From assembly GCA_964429385.1 (NCBI GenBank), contig CAYSBR010000001.1:1-64000 (forward strand): a stretch of DNA of 64,000 bases, in the 5' to 3' direction. Positions 18,201-27,394 of this stretch are shown here, piece after piece (the stretch's first letter is position 1; each line of letters starts with the position of its first letter). This DNA comes from UBA2377 sp964429385. Its GTDB lineage: Bacteria > Verrucomicrobiota > Verrucomicrobiia > Opitutales > Opitutaceae. The position numbers and the translations under genes were made by a program. Under the pieces are notes generated by a model. It was given only the letters and a program-made list of their open reading frames with translations. It was not told the DNA's origin and did no database searches.

Positions 18201-18758
18201 GTCCTCACCGACTGGCGTTTGCCCGACACCGACGGCGCCGAGCTCTGCCGCCACCTGGTGAGAATCCTGCCCCAGCCCACCCCGCCCATCATCGCCATCA
18301 CCGCCTACTCGACCAAGGATAAGGTCGAGGAAGCCAAGGCTGTCGGGATGACCGGCTTCATCACCAAGCCCGTGACCAAGGACAAACTGGAACGCGTCAT
18401 CCGCGGCCTGTCCGAAGGTCTCCAGCCCAAGCGTTCCCTCGACACCCACTCGATCGCGCTCAATAACGACCCGCTCGCCTCCCTGGGGGATGTTGCCCCG
18501 ACCAGCGAACAGCTCGCCGCGCTCATCGCCCGCCACTGGCAGACGGTGAAGACCCTGGCGCACTTGCAGGACCCCCGCACCGCCACGGAAGCTCATGCGC
18601 TTCTCGGCCAACTCCGCTTCACTGCCGATGAAGTCGCCATGGAGCAAATCCAGGTCCTCGAAGACGCGGTCCGCCAGAACGACTGGTCCGATGTGCGCCG
18701 CATGATCCCTTTCGTCGAGGACGCGCTCTCCGAAACCCGCGCCCGGCTCAAGGTTTGA
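15246..18758 (+). CDS. Hybrid sensor histidine kinase: propeller, TM, kinase, receiver, HPt
   Basis: A 1,170-residue protein. A signal peptide (1-25) is followed by about 600 residues of repeated WD/propeller-like strands of the two-component-regulator-propeller type. A Y_Y_Y-like beta domain and one membrane helix (about 642-668) come next. The kinase has His714 in SVSHEIRNPLNG, N-box NLISNALKYG and GSGLGLAVCRRLA. A receiver domain has Asp989 in LVLTDWRLPD and Lys in ITKP. The C-terminus resembles an HPt domain, with His1117 in EAHALLGQL. It is divergent from the peptide/YcaO operon by 58 bases and its end overlaps the convergent LuxR regulator gene by 11 bases. The first ~1.1 kb is clearly lower in G+C than the rest. 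Confidence 0.93.
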   Translation: MVRYPLNRVLFLLALGFFTLRSATAFEPLVAELPLPPSLRGKPIWVVEPLSSGQLAIGFEGGVAIGTPGGEWQLTSTPNGQVARAINEAHGRLLTVGHGFAAFLEKGQLNPIPSLGGELINVAATPDGWLVAGQGGVIFIEASPAHTFRVVLSSDDDFAYSRLCSSADMVVISSTTSYPKTWTQGTLTSVKTHSYFNNEIIGEISGQLRLTSQGIRNERNEPVLPDETNQMLLQAGIVGLAESGPWILVPTLSRGLMAFDRESGKLAWRHHELGDIYYFKRHGDRFLLGTANGLFSMSDPSRVNYLPSDGKAVFGLQTAASGELHIITSSGTKSVSRDKSEDIAALWPETTGASLHKGDFAFNGHITRPQSRFIYGLAVATDTAAIVHDQGLTLLERSGRDRSLPIPGSGNSLATDGRNFLVGTASQGVRVIAPDGREIAQLGSGRATVREVRPGKVALLFWDGTLLDSDASTLGRIIRGNPRDAALVQGRLAVLVTRPDRDPVIGLIEGDSWQPLEIPGLATIGAEKIAATDDFLFAAGPRGVIRVRLPLDRSAPPQPNWAWTGSTNGNEIHLGASTQERAVVNARAFDLAPAPATFLRLRAAGGYWESFQPGTLHPLSVGWGRTSVTLQAERNGLLTEETFTVVRPWPWWLRGWAWPFHALALGGIVLVLVRWRTRTLRRRNLELEAHVAERTAQLRKASAVKEEFLASVSHEIRNPLNGVVGICAMLADLDVGPREKSLVRTLGGCADQLRSMLDDILDFSRIERGEVNLTTVDFEAVSLVEEAARAMDPDLSACSLILPEQPAWLHGDSGKLRQIVCNLISNALKYGEPREAGVEVRVIPVGGGKSRLRLAVRNSGPTLSSAELSRLFESFQRGANTGNIPGSGLGLAVCRRLATAMGGTLTAASQHGITEFALEINLSNSQPPVTTTGAPAPVSLALAIEDEDYNRIALGHVLRQLGYSVHWAIDGKAALQLAHEHQYDLVLTDWRLPDTDGAELCRHLVRILPQPTPPIIAITAYSTKDKVEEAKAVGMTGFITKPVTKDKLERVIRGLSEGLQPKRSLDTHSIALNNDPLASLGDVAPTSEQLAALIARHWQTVKTLAHLQDPRTATEAHALLGQLRFTADEVAMEQIQVLEDAVRQNDWSDVRRMIPFVEDALSETRARLKV

Positions 18759-19410
18759 GCGTGGATTTCGCCGCGGCGGCCTTCGAGTCGAAGACCAGCC
18801 CGTGCTTGATCGCGTAGTCGATCAACTGCTCCGTGGAGGTCAGCTCCAGCTTGCGCATGATGCGTTTGCGGTGGTCCGCCACCGTGCTCGGGGTGCAACC
18901 GACAATGGCGGCGATATCGTCCGCCTGCAATCGTTGGCCAAGCAGCGCCAGCACCTGTTGCTCCTTCGGACCGAGCAATTTGAGCGGAGAAAGGGCATCG
19001 CGGGCACCGGCGACGATGAGTTCCCGGGCCCGGCGGGAGATGACCACGGCACCGCCCAACGCACGCGCAATGACATCCACCAGTTCCTTTTCGCTGTCGT
19101 TTTTGTGTGCGATGCTGATGCCCTCAGTCTGCAATTTCTTGAAAGGGAACTGACCGCTGATGGAGCTGACCGCCACCATCACCCCCGCAGCCCCCTTCTC
19201 AGCCCGCTGCGTGGCCCAGTCCAGCGTCGTGCCATCGCCCAAGTCGATATCCAGCACGATGAGCCGCAGCCCCTCCAGCTCATGGGCGCGCTCCTGCAAC
19301 TCCTGCATCGAGGCGATCTCGACGAGGTCCGTCACGCCGAAATGACGACGCAACAATGCGCCGAGATAACCGCGCATAAGCGTCTGATCTTCAATGATGG
19401 CCGCCCGCAT
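18748..19410 (-). CDS. LuxR/NarL-type response regulator
   Basis: A 220-residue regulator. The receiver domain begins MRAAIIEDQTLMRGYL and has phospho-acceptor Asp54 in VLDIDLGDG and Lys in IAHKND. The output domain (about 150-212) is a LuxR helix-turn-helix (LGPKEQQVLALLGQRLQADDIAAIVGCTPSTVADHRKRIMRKL). The start at 19410 sets the first beta strand at the N-terminus; an upstream ATG would add 9 residues. It converges on the hybrid kinase gene with overlapping ends, and is the only response-regulator gene near the two kinases. It is therefore the likely output of one or both. Confidence 0.92.
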   Translation of the reverse strand: MRAAIIEDQTLMRGYLGALLRRHFGVTDLVEIASMQELQERAHELEGLRLIVLDIDLGDGTTLDWATQRAEKGAAGVMVAVSSISGQFPFKKLQTEGISIAHKNDSEKELVDVIARALGGAVVISRRARELIVAGARDALSPLKLLGPKEQQVLALLGQRLQADDIAAIVGCTPSTVADHRKRIMRKLELTSTEQLIDYAIKHGLVFDSKAAAAKSTLKP

Positions 19411-19487
19411 ACACCCGAGCCGTAGGCCGCACCCCAAGCCACCTCAAGTCTCACGCGCTAGGTAATCAACCCCACGCACCCTATTAT

Positions 19488-19910
19488 TCACCGCGCCGAG
19501 CGCACCTGCACCGTGAATTTCCTCGCCGCGACATCCGTCGCCGTGAAACGCACCGCCTCCGTCATACCCGGTGCCAGCACCCTCACCTGCGAGGGGATTT
19601 CCTCGCTCAACGCCAGACCCTCGGCATCCCGAAACACACACAGCAGCTGCACCTTGACCGGCTCCTCCGCGCGATTCCTCAACATCGTCACGACCTCAAG
19701 CCGCCCGTCGGGCAGCACCCGCTCCTGCAGGCCCGTGCAACGCAAGGCCTCCTGCACGGCGCGATCGCGCAGATCGAGCTTCTCTGTGCTTTCGATGGTG
19801 TATTTGATGGTCTCCTGCGTCACGGGAGCCATTCGCGTCGCCCCGCAACCGGTCAGCCAGCTGAGGCTGGCCGCAACCAGTGCGGAGCAGATGAATGCCT
19901 GGGTGTTCAT
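19488..19910 (-). CDS. YcfL/DUF1425-like lipoprotein
   Basis: A 140-residue lipoprotein. The signal peptide ends in a lipobox (SWLTGC, lipidated Cys22). The mature part is a small beta-sandwich (LEVVTMLRNRAEEPVKVQLLCVFRDAEGLAL, then VRVLAPGMTEAVRFTATDVAARKFTVQVRSAR). This pattern matches DUF1425/YcfL proteins, predicted envelope lipoproteins often near peptidoglycan or LpoB-type genes. No such partner is adjacent here. It is divergent from glpK. Confidence 0.78.
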   Translation of the reverse strand: MNTQAFICSALVAASLSWLTGCGATRMAPVTQETIKYTIESTEKLDLRDRAVQEALRCTGLQERVLPDGRLEVVTMLRNRAEEPVKVQLLCVFRDAEGLALSEEIPSQVRVLAPGMTEAVRFTATDVAARKFTVQVRSAR

Positions 19911-20049
19911 GGGTGGTAGTCAGTAGTCGCTGTGACCCCGGCAACGGGGTTTGGTTCTTGCCATCGTGGCGGTTGTGGGCGCGGAGCCAAGCCTCGACCG
20001 GCCGGATATGCGGCTTGGCCCCGGCTCAAGCCAGCATCAACCTGCCCGC

Positions 20050-21531
20050 ATGCCCCGCCACGTCCTTGCCTTGGACCAAGGCACGACCTCCTCCCGCGCC
20101 ATCGTGTTCGACCGGCGCGGCCGCCCGCGCGCCGCCGCCCGGCAGGAATTCACCCAACATTATCCCCGCCCCGGCTGGGTTGAACACGAGCCCGCCGACC
20201 TCTGGAACTCCATCCGCCGCACCGCCCTCGGCGCCCTGGCCGAGGCCAACCTCACCGCCGGCGACATCGCCGCCATCGGGCTTACCAATCAACGCGAAAC
20301 CACCCTCCTCTGGGATCGCCGCACCGGCCGGCCCCTGCACCGGGCCATCGTCTGGCAGGACCGGCGCACCGCCCCGCTGTGCGACCGGTTGAAACGCACC
20401 GGCCTCGAACCCCTCTTCCGGCAGCGCACCGGACTCCTCCTCGATCCCTATTTCTCGGGCACCAAGCTCGCCTGGCTCCTCGACCGCGTGCCCGGAGCGC
20501 GCCGCCGGGCCGCGCGCGGCGAACTGGCCTTCGGCACCGTGGACACCTGGCTGCTCTGGCAGCTCACCGGCGGTCGCGTCCACGCCACCGACATCACCAA
20601 CGCCTCCCGCACCCTCCTCCTGAACCTTCACACCGGCGATTGGGATGATGAACTCCTCGGCCGGCTGCGCATTCCCCGGGAGGTCCTCCCCAGCGTCCGC
20701 GGCAACAGCGAGATCTACGGTGAAGTCACCGCCGTTCCCGCACTGCGCGGCATCCCCATCGCCGGCATGGCCGGAGACCAGCAGGCCGCCCTCTTCGGCC
20801 AGGCCTGCTGGCAGCCCGGCATGGCCAAGAACACCTACGGCACCGGCTGCTTCCTTCTCCTCCACACCGGCAGCAAGCCCGTGACCTCAAGCCACAACCT
20901 CCTCTCCACCGTGGCCTGGCGCATCAACGGTCGCACCGAATACGCCCTCGAAGGCTCCGTCTTCATCGGCGGTGCCGTCGTGCAATGGCTGCGCGACGGC
21001 CTCGGCCTCATCGCCACCTCCACCGATGTGGAAAAACTCGCCGCCTCCGTGCCCGATAACGGCGGAGTCTTCCTCGTGCCCGCCTTCTCCGGCCTCGGCG
21101 CCCCGCACTGGGACCCCGGCGCCCGCGGCCTCATCGCAGGACTCACCCGCGGCACCACCGCCGGCCACCTCGCCCGCGCCGCACTGGAGAGCATTGCCTG
21201 CCAGAGCACCGATCTCATCGGCGCCATGCAGGCCGATGCGGGCCTGCGCCTGCGCGAGTTGCGCGTGGACGGCGGCGCCACGGTCAACAACCGCCTGATG
21301 CAATTCCAAGCCGACCTCCTCCGCGTGCCCGTCGTGCGTCCCCGTATCACCGAGACCACCGCCCTCGGCGCCGCCTACCTTGCGGGCCTGGCCGTGGGCT
21401 TCTGGAAAGACCGCGAGACCCTCGCCCGCTTTTGGGCCGCCGACCGTTCTTTCAAACCCCTCGCCCCGGCCGCCACCATGCGTCGCCTCCACCGGGAATG
21501 GCACCGTGCCGTGGCCCGGGCGAAGTCATAA
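20050..21531 (+). CDS. glpK: Glycerol kinase
   Basis: A 493-residue FGGY kinase phosphorylating glycerol to sn-glycerol-3-phosphate. Signatures are LALDQGTTSSRAIVFD at the N-terminus, IGLTNQRETTLLWDRRTGRPLHRAIVWQDRRT, GTVDTWLLWQLTGG, AGMAGDQQAALFGQACWQPGMAKNTYGTG and VDGGATVNNRLMQFQADLL. ATG 20050 gives the standard start; an in-frame upstream start would add 33 residues. No glpF or glpD is adjacent, so it appears as a single gene. Confidence 0.96.
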   Translation: MPRHVLALDQGTTSSRAIVFDRRGRPRAAARQEFTQHYPRPGWVEHEPADLWNSIRRTALGALAEANLTAGDIAAIGLTNQRETTLLWDRRTGRPLHRAIVWQDRRTAPLCDRLKRTGLEPLFRQRTGLLLDPYFSGTKLAWLLDRVPGARRRAARGELAFGTVDTWLLWQLTGGRVHATDITNASRTLLLNLHTGDWDDELLGRLRIPREVLPSVRGNSEIYGEVTAVPALRGIPIAGMAGDQQAALFGQACWQPGMAKNTYGTGCFLLLHTGSKPVTSSHNLLSTVAWRINGRTEYALEGSVFIGGAVVQWLRDGLGLIATSTDVEKLAASVPDNGGVFLVPAFSGLGAPHWDPGARGLIAGLTRGTTAGHLARAALESIACQSTDLIGAMQADAGLRLRELRVDGGATVNNRLMQFQADLLRVPVVRPRITETTALGAAYLAGLAVGFWKDRETLARFWAADRSFKPLAPAATMRRLHREWHRAVARAKS

Positions 21532-21628
21532 ATCACCGGCGGGCACCCTCCGGTCAAAGCCCGGTCAAAAGCTCCGCCTGTCACAGTTCAGATTGAGTCC
21601 GCCCCTCGAATCACCCACTGTCCCGCCA

Positions 21629-24600
21629 ATGCCGCCCATGTTTTCCCTTCGCCGCGCCCTGTCCCTCCTCTGTCTTTGCGGCCTCTCCACCCTTCCGCTG
21701 GCCGCCACCGATACGCCGGAAATCGCCGCCCTGCGCGCCAAGGCCGTGCGCGGCAATGCCATCGCCCAATACAACCTCGGCCTCACCCTCACCACCGGCC
21801 GCGACCTCCCCGCCAATCTGCCCGAGGCCTACGTCTGGCTCACCCTCGCCGAGGAAAACGGGGCCACCGGCCGCGTGCTCCGCACCCTGCTCGCCGAGAT
21901 GACGCCCGCACAACTCGCCGAGGGCCGCCGGCTCCTTGCCGCGACGCGGGAGCGTTTTCCCACCGCCGTCAATCCCCGCACCGCCGCAGTCACCGTCACT
22001 CCCGCCACCACCGCGCCCACCCAAGGCCCCGCCGCTCCGGCTGGCCCGCCCGCCCCTTCTTCCCCCTCCGCTGAAACCCCCGCCGACGATCTCCCGGCCC
22101 CCCTCACCATCCAGACCCCGGATGAACCCCGCGCCCCGGATACCGGAACCCTGACCACGCTCGCCCAGCGCAACGACGAACTCGAAACCATCGCCAGCCA
22201 GCGCGGACGCGCCCTGATCGAAGCCCAGGACGCCCTCGCCCAAGCCCGCGCCCAGGTGGAGGAACTCACCGCGCTCCGCACCGCGGCCGAGCAATCCCGC
22301 CGCGAAGTGGATGTGCTCAACCAGCGGGTGTCCCAGCTCAATCAACAACTGACCGCCGCACGCACTTCCGCCGCGGACTCCGCCGCTGCTTCAGCAAGCC
22401 TGGCCACCCACCAGGCCACCCTCGCCAATCTGCGCAAGGAAACCGACACACTGGCCGCGGACAAACGCCAGCTGAGCGCGGAGCTGGCCGAAGCCTGGTC
22501 GGAAAACGAACGGCTCAAGACCGACCTGCGCACCCTCTTCGCCGAGCAAACCGAAACCGACCGTTCACTCCAGGCGCGTCACAACGAGCTCACCACCCTT
22601 GCCCGACAGCGCGAGCAGGAGGTCGCCGACGCCCGGCAAGCCCTCGCCCAAGTCCGCACCGAACTCGCCGGACTCAACACCGACAAACGGCAGCTGGGAG
22701 AAGAACTCGCCACCGCCTGGCAGGAGAATGAACGCCTCAAGACCGATCTCCGCGCGGCCTCCTCCGGCCAATCCGCCGCCACCGAAGCCCTTCGTGCCCG
22801 CAACGCCGAACTCGAAACCCTTGCCCGGCAGCATCAGCGCGAAATCACCGAGGCCCGGCAGTCGCTTGAACAGACGCGCGCGCAACTCGTCGCGGTCGCA
22901 GCTGAACGCACCGCCCTCACCGCCGGCGCCACGGAAGCCAGCAACACCCTCGCAGGCTTGCAGGCCCGGCTTGAACAGGCGAACACCGAACTGGCCGCTC
23001 TCGCCGGCCTCCGCACGGAGGCTGAGCAGAACCGCCGGCAAACCACCGAGCTCAACGCCCGGCTGACCCGCCTCACGGAAGAAAATCAAACCCTCACCCG
23101 GCAGCTCGCCACCGTTCAGCAAAACGCCCCCGCCCTCGCCGCTGCGCAGACCGCCGCCGATCAGGCCCGGCGCGAACTGACCGCGCAGAGCCAGACCCTC
23201 GCCACCCTCGAAGCCGCGCGCACCCAGGCCGCCACACGGATCACCGAGCTCGAAGCCGAGCTGGCCCGCCTCACCACCGCCGGGACCACCACCCGCCAGA
23301 CGCAAACCGCCCTCGCTGCGGAAAAACGCCAGCTGGAAACCGAAGTCACCCGGACGACAGCGGAGCTCACCGAACTGCGCAACACCCTCACCCAAGCGCG
23401 AAGCACGGCCGCTGCCGCCGAAGGCCGCATCACCGAGCTCACTTCGAGCAATGCCACGCTGGCCCGGCAACTGGCCGCCACCGAAACCGCCGCCCGGGAA
23501 GACGGCGAAGCGCTTCGCCGCCATCTGGCCGAACACGAAGCGACCCTTGCCCGCCTCACCACCGAGCGCGACCAACTGGTCGCCGCCAAGACCACCGATG
23601 GCCGCGCGCTCGAAACCCTGCGCGCGGAAGTCCGCCGGCTGGAAGGCTCATTGGAAAAAGCCGGCACGGAAAACACCTCCCTCCTCTCGCGCCTCACCGC
23701 CGCGGGTGAAACCGGCAAGGAAGCCGCCGCACTGACCGCGCGGATTGCGCAGCTCACCGCCTCGCAGGGAGACTTGGAGCGCCAGCTGGCCGCCGCTGCC
23801 TCCACCACCGCCACCCTCACCACCCGGAACAAAGAACTCACCACCCTCGCCGACCAGCACCAACGCGGGTTGGACGAAGCCCGCCAGGCCCTCGCCCAAA
23901 AGGAAACCGCGTTGAGCGAGGCCGCGAAGGCCCAAGCCGCGTTGCGTGAACAACTGGCCGGGCGTGAACAGGCGCTCGCCGCCGCCCTGCGCGAACGCGA
24001 TGCCGGAGCCCAAACGCTTGCCGGCCTCCAGGCGGAGCTCCGGCAGTTGCAAACCGCCCAGGCCGCCGCCGGCAACACCGGACGCGCCGCCGCCGCACTC
24101 GAAGCCCGGATCGCCGGCCTGACTTCCGCCCAAGCCACCCTTGAGCAACAACTGTCATCCGCGAACACCAACGCCGCCGACCTTGAAGCCCGAAACAAGG
24201 AGTTGGAAGCCTTGCTCGCCCGGCGCAACCAAGGCTTGGCCGAAGCCCAGCAGTCGCTCGCGGAAAACCAGCGCCAGCTGCACGAGCTCGCCGAGGCCCA
24301 ATCCCGCATGCAGGCCGAGATTTCCGCCGGCGCCGCCGACCGCACCCGGATCACCCAACTGGAAAATGCCCTGGCCGGCACCCGGACCGAGCTTGAACAG
24401 GCCCGGAGCGAAACCGCCGGCGTGAACGCGCGCCTACGGGAACTGACCACCACCAACACGGCCCTGAATGAACGGCTCGCCGGTGCGAATACCGCCGGCA
24501 CCGATCTCGCACGCTCACAACGCGAACTGCAGGAAGCCCAAGCCGCCACCCGCGAGCTGGCGCGACGCAACGCCGAACTCGAGGACATTGCTTCCCGCCG

Positions 24601-25837
24601 TGGCCGCAACCTGGAAGAAGCGCAGCAAACCCTCACCGCCACCGTCACCGCCCGCTCCGGCCTGGAAACCCGCGTCAACGAACTCACCGCGGCGAACACC
24701 GCGCTGGAACAACGCCTGGCCACCCGGCCCGCTGAAGCGATTTCCGATGCCACCCGCCGCCAGCTGGCCGACCAGGAGCAGGCCATTGAGCGGTTGAACG
24801 CCGAGTTGGCCTCCGCCCGCGCCGCCGGGGAGCAGGCCCGTCAACAAGCCGCCGCCGCCGGCACCGCCCGGGCCCGCTTGGAAACCCAGCAAACCGGTCT
24901 CACCACCCAGCTGGCGCAGGCCACCGCCCGCGAAGCGGATCTTACCCGCCGCCTGACCGAGGCGGAGCAAACACTGGCGACACGCGCTGAAGGCACTTCC
25001 GCCCTGACCGCTCTCCGCGAAGAGCTGGCCGCCACCTCCGGCAAACTCAGCACCTCGCTCAACAGCTACTCGCTGTTGCAGCGCGAGAACGAGCGCCTGC
25101 AATCCGGACTGGCCACCACCGAGCAGCGCGCGCGCGCGCTCGGCGACGAACGCAGCGAGCTCCAGCAACAGCTCGCAACGCTGCGCTCCAATCAAGCGGC
25201 CCTGGAACAGCGCATGGCCGCCGCCAATGCCGCCCCGGCCATTGATCCCGCCAAGCTCACCGCCGTGGAAGAGCAGCTCGCCACCGCCCTGACCAGCTAC
25301 CGCCTGCTGCAGGAGGAAAACGATCGTCTCGCCGCCGATGGCAGCCGGCTCGCCGATGAAAAGGCCGCACTCGAAAACCGGCTTAGCACCACCGCCGGCC
25401 TCAACAACCAGCTGACCGCCCAGCTTGGCGCCACCGCTGGCACCACGGCCGAACTCGAAGCCCTGCGCACCCAGTTGCGTCAGGTGCGCGATCAACTCGG
25501 CGCGGTCGCCAATGAGAATGCCCAGCTGCGCACCCGGCTCGCCGTCGCCGCCGCCGCCCCCAGCGTCAGCTTCCCCGACAGCCGCGCGTTGCCGACCCGG
25601 CCCGGCGCCACGATCGCCGCTCCGGCACCCGCCGCACCTGCGCCCATCGCCACGCCGGTCCTTTCCGCTCCCGCCGAACCCCGCGTCCACACCGTGATCG
25701 CCGGTGATACGCTGACCCGGATCGCCCGCCAATATTATGGCAACAGCCTGCGCTGGCCCGAGATCCTTGAGGCCAACCGCGCCGAAATCCCCGATGAGCG
25801 CAACCTGCGCATCGGCACGCCGCTGCGCATTCCGTAA
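21629..25837 (+). CDS. Giant exported Sel1 / coiled-coil / LysM protein
   Basis: A 1,402-residue protein. A signal peptide (about 1-28) is followed by a Sel1-like repeat pair (EIAALRAKAVRGNAIAQYNLGLTLTTG, PEAYVWLTLAEENG). An Ala/Pro linker comes next, then some 1,100 residues of coiled coil rich in Ala, Leu, Glu, Thr, Gln and Arg. A C-terminal LysM domain (about 1353-1402: VHTVIAGDTLTRIARQYYGNSLRWPEILEANR) should bind peptidoglycan. A module of the form RNxELExxAxxxxxxLxEAxxxL recurs at least six times, starting near residues 181, 317, 391, 734, 855 and 980. It may be an envelope spacer or scaffold. ATG 21638 is an equally possible start. Confidence 0.85.
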   Translation: MPPMFSLRRALSLLCLCGLSTLPLAATDTPEIAALRAKAVRGNAIAQYNLGLTLTTGRDLPANLPEAYVWLTLAEENGATGRVLRTLLAEMTPAQLAEGRRLLAATRERFPTAVNPRTAAVTVTPATTAPTQGPAAPAGPPAPSSPSAETPADDLPAPLTIQTPDEPRAPDTGTLTTLAQRNDELETIASQRGRALIEAQDALAQARAQVEELTALRTAAEQSRREVDVLNQRVSQLNQQLTAARTSAADSAAASASLATHQATLANLRKETDTLAADKRQLSAELAEAWSENERLKTDLRTLFAEQTETDRSLQARHNELTTLARQREQEVADARQALAQVRTELAGLNTDKRQLGEELATAWQENERLKTDLRAASSGQSAATEALRARNAELETLARQHQREITEARQSLEQTRAQLVAVAAERTALTAGATEASNTLAGLQARLEQANTELAALAGLRTEAEQNRRQTTELNARLTRLTEENQTLTRQLATVQQNAPALAAAQTAADQARRELTAQSQTLATLEAARTQAATRITELEAELARLTTAGTTTRQTQTALAAEKRQLETEVTRTTAELTELRNTLTQARSTAAAAEGRITELTSSNATLARQLAATETAAREDGEALRRHLAEHEATLARLTTERDQLVAAKTTDGRALETLRAEVRRLEGSLEKAGTENTSLLSRLTAAGETGKEAAALTARIAQLTASQGDLERQLAAAASTTATLTTRNKELTTLADQHQRGLDEARQALAQKETALSEAAKAQAALREQLAGREQALAAALRERDAGAQTLAGLQAELRQLQTAQAAAGNTGRAAAALEARIAGLTSAQATLEQQLSSANTNAADLEARNKELEALLARRNQGLAEAQQSLAENQRQLHELAEAQSRMQAEISAGAADRTRITQLENALAGTRTELEQARSETAGVNARLRELTTTNTALNERLAGANTAGTDLARSQRELQEAQAATRELARRNAELEDIASRRGRNLEEAQQTLTATVTARSGLETRVNELTAANTALEQRLATRPAEAISDATRRQLADQEQAIERLNAELASARAAGEQARQQAAAAGTARARLETQQTGLTTQLAQATAREADLTRRLTEAEQTLATRAEGTSALTALREELAATSGKLSTSLNSYSLLQRENERLQSGLATTEQRARALGDERSELQQQLATLRSNQAALEQRMAAANAAPAIDPAKLTAVEEQLATALTSYRLLQEENDRLAADGSRLADEKAALENRLSTTAGLNNQLTAQLGATAGTTAELEALRTQLRQVRDQLGAVANENAQLRTRLAVAAAAPSVSFPDSRALPTRPGATIAAPAPAAPAPIATPVLSAPAEPRVHTVIAGDTLTRIARQYYGNSLRWPEILEANRAEIPDERNLRIGTPLRIP

Positions 25838-25917
25838 GCGGGTGCGGGATTGGCCATTGATTTGAGGCCCGACATCCGGCGGAAATCGCCGGCCGGGCGA
25901 GGTTCATCCCGCCCGGC

Positions 25918-26148
25918 TCAGCTGCAAAACAGCACGATCAGCTGCACCCGGCTGCGAATGCCCAGCTTGCGATAGACCCCGCTCAACTGGTTCTTGATCG
26001 TGCCTTCACTCTTGCCCAGCGCCGCCGCAATTTCCCGGTTGCTGAAGCCCCGGGCCACCTGCGTCACCACCGCCACCTCCGCCGGGGTCAGCTTGACCAC
26101 CGCACCGGTGGACACAGCGGCGTCGCGGGCTGCCGTTGACAGACTCAT
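25918..26148 (-). CDS. Stand-alone LuxR-type helix-turn-helix protein
   Basis: Only 76 residues, almost entirely a LuxR DNA-binding domain (LTPAEVAVVTQVARGFSNREIAAALGKSEGTIKNQLSGVYRKL) with no receiver or ligand domain. It starts 8 bases after the TlpA-like gene stop, so it is third in the TonB receptor operon. Its domain is about half identical (28 of 54 by my alignment) to that of the divergent LuxR regulator at 30282-31475. This suggests a truncated paralogue, possibly a competitor for the same operator. Confidence 0.82.
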   Translation of the reverse strand: MSLSTAARDAAVSTGAVVKLTPAEVAVVTQVARGFSNREIAAALGKSEGTIKNQLSGVYRKLGIRSRVQLIVLFCS

Positions 26149-26156
26149 ACCCTAAA

Positions 26157-27389
<1,233 letters not shown>

Positions 27390-27394
27390 CGGGA

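Noticed and set aside
22169..24600. Repeats in the coiled-coil gene as a CRISPR or tandem DNA repeat
   Set aside because: The repetition is at protein level with diverged DNA and uneven spacing inside one reading frame.
23161..24786. Minus-strand frame of 541 codons opposite the coiled-coil protein
   Set aside because: Ser/Arg/Ala/Val low-complexity sequence mirroring the repeated coiled-coil codons.
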